Part shown: in pieces, positions 61,115-64,000 of the stretch | Layout: each line of letters opens with the position of its first letter | Position numbering within the stretch: the stretch's first letter is position 1 | Notes under the pieces: model-generated | What the model was told of the DNA's origin: nothing | The model's input: the letters and a program-made list of their open reading frames with translations, nothing else | Database searches by the model: none | Program-made: the position numbers and the translations under genes | Assembly (NCBI GenBank): GCA_023436115.1 | Contig: JAEZKQ010000026.1 | Span: 310,001 to 374,000 of the forward strand | Origin: Bacillota bacterium | GTDB taxonomy: Bacteria; Bacillota; Clostridia; Christensenellales; SZUA-584 | Direction: 5' to 3' | DNA: 64,000 nucleotides

Positions 61115-62065
61115 TTACCGGTTGTTGAATCCGGCAGCGATGCGGTCCATCTGCTTTAACAGCTCTCCCTCAATGGGCGTGTGGAACACTTCGGAAATAA
61201 CCGACGTCCAACCGTACACGAAGTACATCCAGCCGTCTTCCACAAGCAGATTCTGCTTTTCCTTCTGTTCCAGCGCCTGATGCATAAAGCGAAGATCCCC
61301 GCGGTAGTTGATTTCCCATACCATCGCGTTCTTCGGGAACACAGCGTTGTCTGTAAGCGGTGAACCCGGACGGTCTTTGCCAAGGCCGGTTGCATTGATG
61401 ATCAGTGAGCCTTCTGGCATGGAGTGAAGCACTTCATCGTTCTGATGGAATTCGGGTGTCAGGTAATATTCACACTTGATGCCGCCCGGATTGAGCGTCT
61501 TGTTGATCTCTTCGATTTCCGTGAGACGGGGTTGTGATCTGTTCGCCACAACGATGCGCGACGGATAGTTTCCTTCGAAATCCTTGCGCATGAAATAAGA
61601 GCACATGGAGATAGCGCTGCCGCCTGCGCCCATGATGAATACGCCCGCGTTCGGGTTTTCTTTCCAGTAGTTTTTAGGTATAAATTCTTCCATAGCCAGA
61701 CCGCATGTGATGGGGTCTTTCGCGTGGCCGCAAAGCTTGTCGCCGTCCTTGGATATCGATGACAGTTCGCCAAACTTAAGGGCATACGGATCATGATATT
61801 CAAAAAGATCCTTAGTGGCTTCATAAAGGTCGATCTTATGCGTGGTCACAAGAGCGCCCAAAGACAGCGGATCGTTCTTGATAAAGCTGACCACTTCACG
61901 ATAGACTTCACGCGGTGCGTGGATTTCGATGTCGATGCCTTTAATCACGGCATCCTTTAAACCAAGGGCTTTGGCCCATTCCGGGAAAACCTTCATGATC
62001 GAAGACTTTCCGGTGGTCACTCCGATAAAGTACATGGTAGGTTGTGTCGCGCGTTCCAAATTCAT
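61115..62065 (-). CDS. Shikimate dehydrogenase-like oxidoreductase
   Basis: This is a 316-aa protein with AroE/YdiB fold. The dinucleotide motif is IMGAGGSAISM (144-154), and substrate-domain residues equivalent to the AroE catalytic pair appear as Lys77 (LVTTHK) and Asp117 (GHAKDP). The canonical NVTxPxK and NTD contexts are not conserved. The C-terminal third also diverges (YGWTSVISEVFHTPIEGE). It is therefore a member of the family with probably a non-shikimate substrate, fitting its place among sugar enzymes. AGGAGG stands 5 nt before the ATG. Confidence 0.78.
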   Translation of the reverse strand: MNLERATQPTMYFIGVTTGKSSIMKVFPEWAKALGLKDAVIKGIDIEIHAPREVYREVVSFIKNDPLSLGALVTTHKIDLYEATKDLFEYHDPYALKFGELSSISKDGDKLCGHAKDPITCGLAMEEFIPKNYWKENPNAGVFIMGAGGSAISMCSYFMRKDFEGNYPSRIVVANRSQPRLTEIEEINKTLNPGGIKCEYYLTPEFHQNDEVLHSMPEGSLIINATGLGKDRPGSPLTDNAVFPKNAMVWEINYRGDLRFMHQALEQKEKQNLLVEDGWMYFVYGWTSVISEVFHTPIEGELLKQMDRIAAGFNNR

Positions 62066-62077
62066 AAATTCCTCCTG

Positions 62078-63064
62078 TTATTCAAGCCGCAGAGCATTAT
62101 GGGCGTTGTCCGCTGTCATACATTTGATGGCGGAAGCTGGCACGTCATGCTCTTTAAGCATTGTGGTAAAATCTTTTAAAATATAATCAAGACCCATGCT
62201 AGATCCATAAGCGCGCAGTCGTTCCCTCGTTGTATCAAGAGACAGCAGCAGCTGCTGTTCATATCCTGCGTTAATCATCGCCTTAATAATCGCGATCTCC
62301 TGCTCATGGCTTAAGTATTTTAAACGGTTCACGCTGTCGTAGCACAGGTATGCCCCTGTGGACAGCACCTCTTTGTGGTAACCATAATCATGGCGCGTCC
62401 TGTCCATATGACAGATGATCAGCCGCCTTGGTGCAATGCCTGCGCTGCCGAAAAAATCAATCATTTCAAATATATCGGCGTTGGGTTCTGTATGGACGAG
62501 CACCGGCGCGCCGCTGACGCTTGCTGCCTGCGCCGCCGCTCCAAAAAGCATCTCGGAGGTACGGTCAGTGTAAACACCCGTAGTTTCTATTGCCACCTTC
62601 ACGATCCCTGCGCACGCGGATAAACGCTGCCCGTCACTGGAGAGCATACCTTCGCAGACCTCTTGCGTAAAAAGGTCTGCCAGCTCGCGCTCCGTTGTAT
62701 TGACAGGAAAGCCACCCTCCTCATAGAACAGCAGCCTGTGAAAACCCGTAACAGCCACAATATGAACGCCTGTCCGCATGGATGCTTCAACCAAACTTTC
62801 AGCCATTCGACCGCAGCGTACGGGCTGTGCGTCGACCAGAGCTGTACCGCCTGCGAGGCGGTAGGCGGACAGCTCTGCTACGCTTTTTTCCATATCATCT
62901 ATGCAAAGTGCGGGATTAACGGTATACGATTTTCCCTTTTCGATAAAAAGGTGCTCGTGGCATTGGGCCGCCCCAAGCGAGCTAGCCGAAATGTCTCCCA
63001 TTACGGTTCTGATCATAGCGTTAACCTTTGTATTTGAATTTGCATCAGCTCGCATTTTCTCCAT
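62078..63064 (-). CDS. Phosphotriesterase-family metal-dependent hydrolase (probable lactonase)
   Basis: This is a 328-aa amidohydrolase-superfamily protein of the PTE/PhP group. The binuclear metal site is complete: His36 and His38 (CHEHLF), the bridging Lys156 (GIVKVAIE), His191 (VHTEP), His219 (CHMDR) and Asp277 (SLDTT). Bacterial relatives hydrolyse sugar or acyl-homoserine lactones. Next to a zinc dehydrogenase that could make a lactone, hydrolysis of a sugar lactone is a reasonable inference. AAGGAGG stands 9 nt before the ATG; an internal Met17 is an alternative start without such a site. Confidence 0.87.
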   Translation of the reverse strand: MEKMRADANSNTKVNAMIRTVMGDISASSLGAAQCHEHLFIEKGKSYTVNPALCIDDMEKSVAELSAYRLAGGTALVDAQPVRCGRMAESLVEASMRTGVHIVAVTGFHRLLFYEEGGFPVNTTERELADLFTQEVCEGMLSSDGQRLSACAGIVKVAIETTGVYTDRTSEMLFGAAAQAASVSGAPVLVHTEPNADIFEMIDFFGSAGIAPRRLIICHMDRTRHDYGYHKEVLSTGAYLCYDSVNRLKYLSHEQEIAIIKAMINAGYEQQLLLSLDTTRERLRAYGSSMGLDYILKDFTTMLKEHDVPASAIKCMTADNAHNALRLE

Positions 63065-63078
63065 CCGGAGAATCCTCC

Positions 63079-64000
63079 TTAAAAGACGATAACATGTTTG
63101 ATGCCCTTTGCTTGCCTTGCATTCTCAAAACCGGTCAGAATATCACTTAAGGGATATCTGTGCGTGATTATGCTCCCCACATCGATAAGACCTTGCGAAA
63201 CAAAATCAAGGGTTTTACGGAACTGCGCGATGCTGGAACGTGTCGAGCCCGTCAGATACAGTTCCTTATAATGTACAATATTGGTGTCGATCGGTATCGG
63301 CTGCTTATCAGCCGGAATACCACCAAAGAAGTTCACGCGTCCGCCGTAGTTCATAAGAGGCAGCATAGCCGCCTGAACAGAAGGCACCGGGCAGGCTGTG
63401 ATGGCGATATCCAAACCACGGCCACGTGTCTGCTCCTTGATAAAACCAGCCAGATCGTTGCCAAAATACGTGGTGATATACGGGAACAGTGCTTTGCAGG
63501 AGGCCAGACGTTCCGCGGATATATCGTTTAAGAACACCTTCGCGCCTGCCATATGCAGCAGCTGAACATGCATGATACCGATGGGGCCTGCGCCCACAAC
63601 CAGCGCATATTCACCCGGTTTTACATTGCACTTCGTAAAGCCGTTATATGCGCACGACAGCGGTTCTGTCACAGCCGCTTCCTCGGGCGATACGCCTTCG
63701 GGCAGCAGCATCAGATTGCCGCGCTGGATGGCATCGGCGGGTATACGCACATATTCGGCAAACGCACCGTCCATATTGATACCAAATGCACGGTAGTCGT
63801 CACACAGATGGAAATTGCCGTCGACGCAGCGGTCGCAGATACCGCAGCCAATGTTGGGCTGCATCGCGACCTGCATACCTTCTTTGTAGAACGATACGTC
63901 GCTGCCCACTTCAACGATTGTGCCCGCGAATTCATGCCCCAGTGTGAGAGGATGCGCTTCATCCACGCCCTTGTGGCCGTTCTGCCACATACGGATATCT
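63079..64000 (-). CDS. Zinc-dependent sugar/polyol dehydrogenase (MDR), 5' partial
   Basis: The minus-strand frame is open to the window edge, so the N-terminal 30-40 residues, including the first zinc Cys, lie outside. What is seen contains GHEFAG (zinc His-Glu), the structural zinc set CGICDRC...HLC, the Rossmann motif VVGAGPIGIMHVQLL and a C-terminal HVIVF end. It belongs to the sorbitol/threonine dehydrogenase group. As the most upstream gene visible in the operon, it probably catalyses the first oxidation. The Met at 63990 is internal, because DIR codes precede it in frame. Confidence 0.9.
   Translation of the reverse strand, partial: DIRMWQNGHKGVDEAHPLTLGHEFAGTIVEVGSDVSFYKEGMQVAMQPNIGCGICDRCVDGNFHLCDDYRAFGINMDGAFAEYVRIPADAIQRGNLMLLPEGVSPEEAAVTEPLSCAYNGFTKCNVKPGEYALVVGAGPIGIMHVQLLHMAGAKVFLNDISAERLASCKALFPYITTYFGNDLAGFIKEQTRGRGLDIAITACPVPSVQAAMLPLMNYGGRVNFFGGIPADKQPIPIDTNIVHYKELYLTGSTRSSIAQFRKTLDFVSQGLIDVGSIITHRYPLSDILTGFENARQAKGIKHVIVF

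Noticed and set aside
1..64000. CRISPR arrays, tRNA/rRNA genes, insertion sequences, phage genes
   Set aside because: No regularly spaced repeats, cloverleaf-like sequences, transposase or integrase motifs were seen while reading both strands. A covariance-model or repeat search could still find a tRNA missed by eye.

Overview
The window looks like chromosome of a Gram-positive, anaerobic, probably endospore-forming Bacillota, most likely class Clostridia. The reasons are the dgt-dnaG-rpoD-trmK-nif3 housekeeping block, class A RNase P RNA, MutS2, pyruvate phosphate dikinase, GerMN (spore-germination type) lipoproteins, OmpR/HATPase two-component pairs with WalR-like layout, strong AGGAGG ribosome binding sites and sigma-A promoters. 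Base composition is moderate, close to 50% GC by eye. I cannot name a genus. I saw no tRNA or rRNA genes, CRISPR array, insertion sequence or prophage.

Layout. 1-453 is the 3' end of an unrecognised gene. 518-5189 (minus) is a response regulator - histidine kinase - GerMN lipoprotein - GerMN lipoprotein operon. 5363-15726 (minus) is a YgiQ-type radical SAM gene coupled to a huge cyclic beta-glucan synthase gene. 15871-16209 is rnpB. 16216-22587 (minus) holds a zinc-ribbon coiled-coil protein, Nif3/DUF34, TrmK, RpoD, DnaG and Dgt. 22772-28199 holds a small lipoprotein, PPDK, a ComEC-like metallo-beta-lactamase protein and an AroE homologue with altered catalytic residues. 28372-35134 holds a 42-aa Met-rich ORF, an HtrA protease, a second two-component pair, a DUF523 protein and MutS2. 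35258-37030 holds a gene remnant, a GSP39-like SDR and a DUF3267 membrane protein.

The right half (37-64 kb) is carbohydrate catabolism. A minus-strand operon (43718 to 37152) encodes a zinc alcohol dehydrogenase, a short Old-Yellow-Enzyme-type flavoprotein, a TIM-barrel sugar isomerase, a ketose 3-epimerase, a PfkB kinase and a GatZ/KbaZ protein. Together these suggest polyol to ketose to ketose-phosphate to fructose-6-P conversion. A LacI-type regulator (43884-44909) sits just upstream. The same 14-bp palindrome occurs in the spacer of the operon promoter and twice upstream of the regulator gene. After another TIM-barrel gene (45130) and a fucose-isomerase-like gene (46420), a second LacI regulator (47956) with its own tandem operators heads a plus-strand set. 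That set contains a ketose 3-epimerase homologue, a complete ribose-type ABC importer (binding protein, double ATPase, permease), another TIM-barrel isomerase and two Gfo/Idh/MocA dehydrogenases. Five xylose-isomerase-like TIM barrels plus two Gfo/Idh enzymes resemble systems that oxidise, isomerise and cleave glycosides or inositols.

From 57 kb to the end there is a truncated membrane-protein ORF, a MerR regulator with a 19-bp-spacer autoregulatory promoter, and a minus-strand operon. That operon encodes a zinc dehydrogenase (cut by the window edge), a phosphotriesterase-family hydrolase, a shikimate-dehydrogenase-like protein, a cupin phosphoglucose isomerase homologue, a 2-hydroxyacid dehydrogenase and KDPG/KHG aldolase. 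It is a plausible but unassigned sugar-acid pathway. Functions are assigned by recognising motifs by eye; no database search was run.
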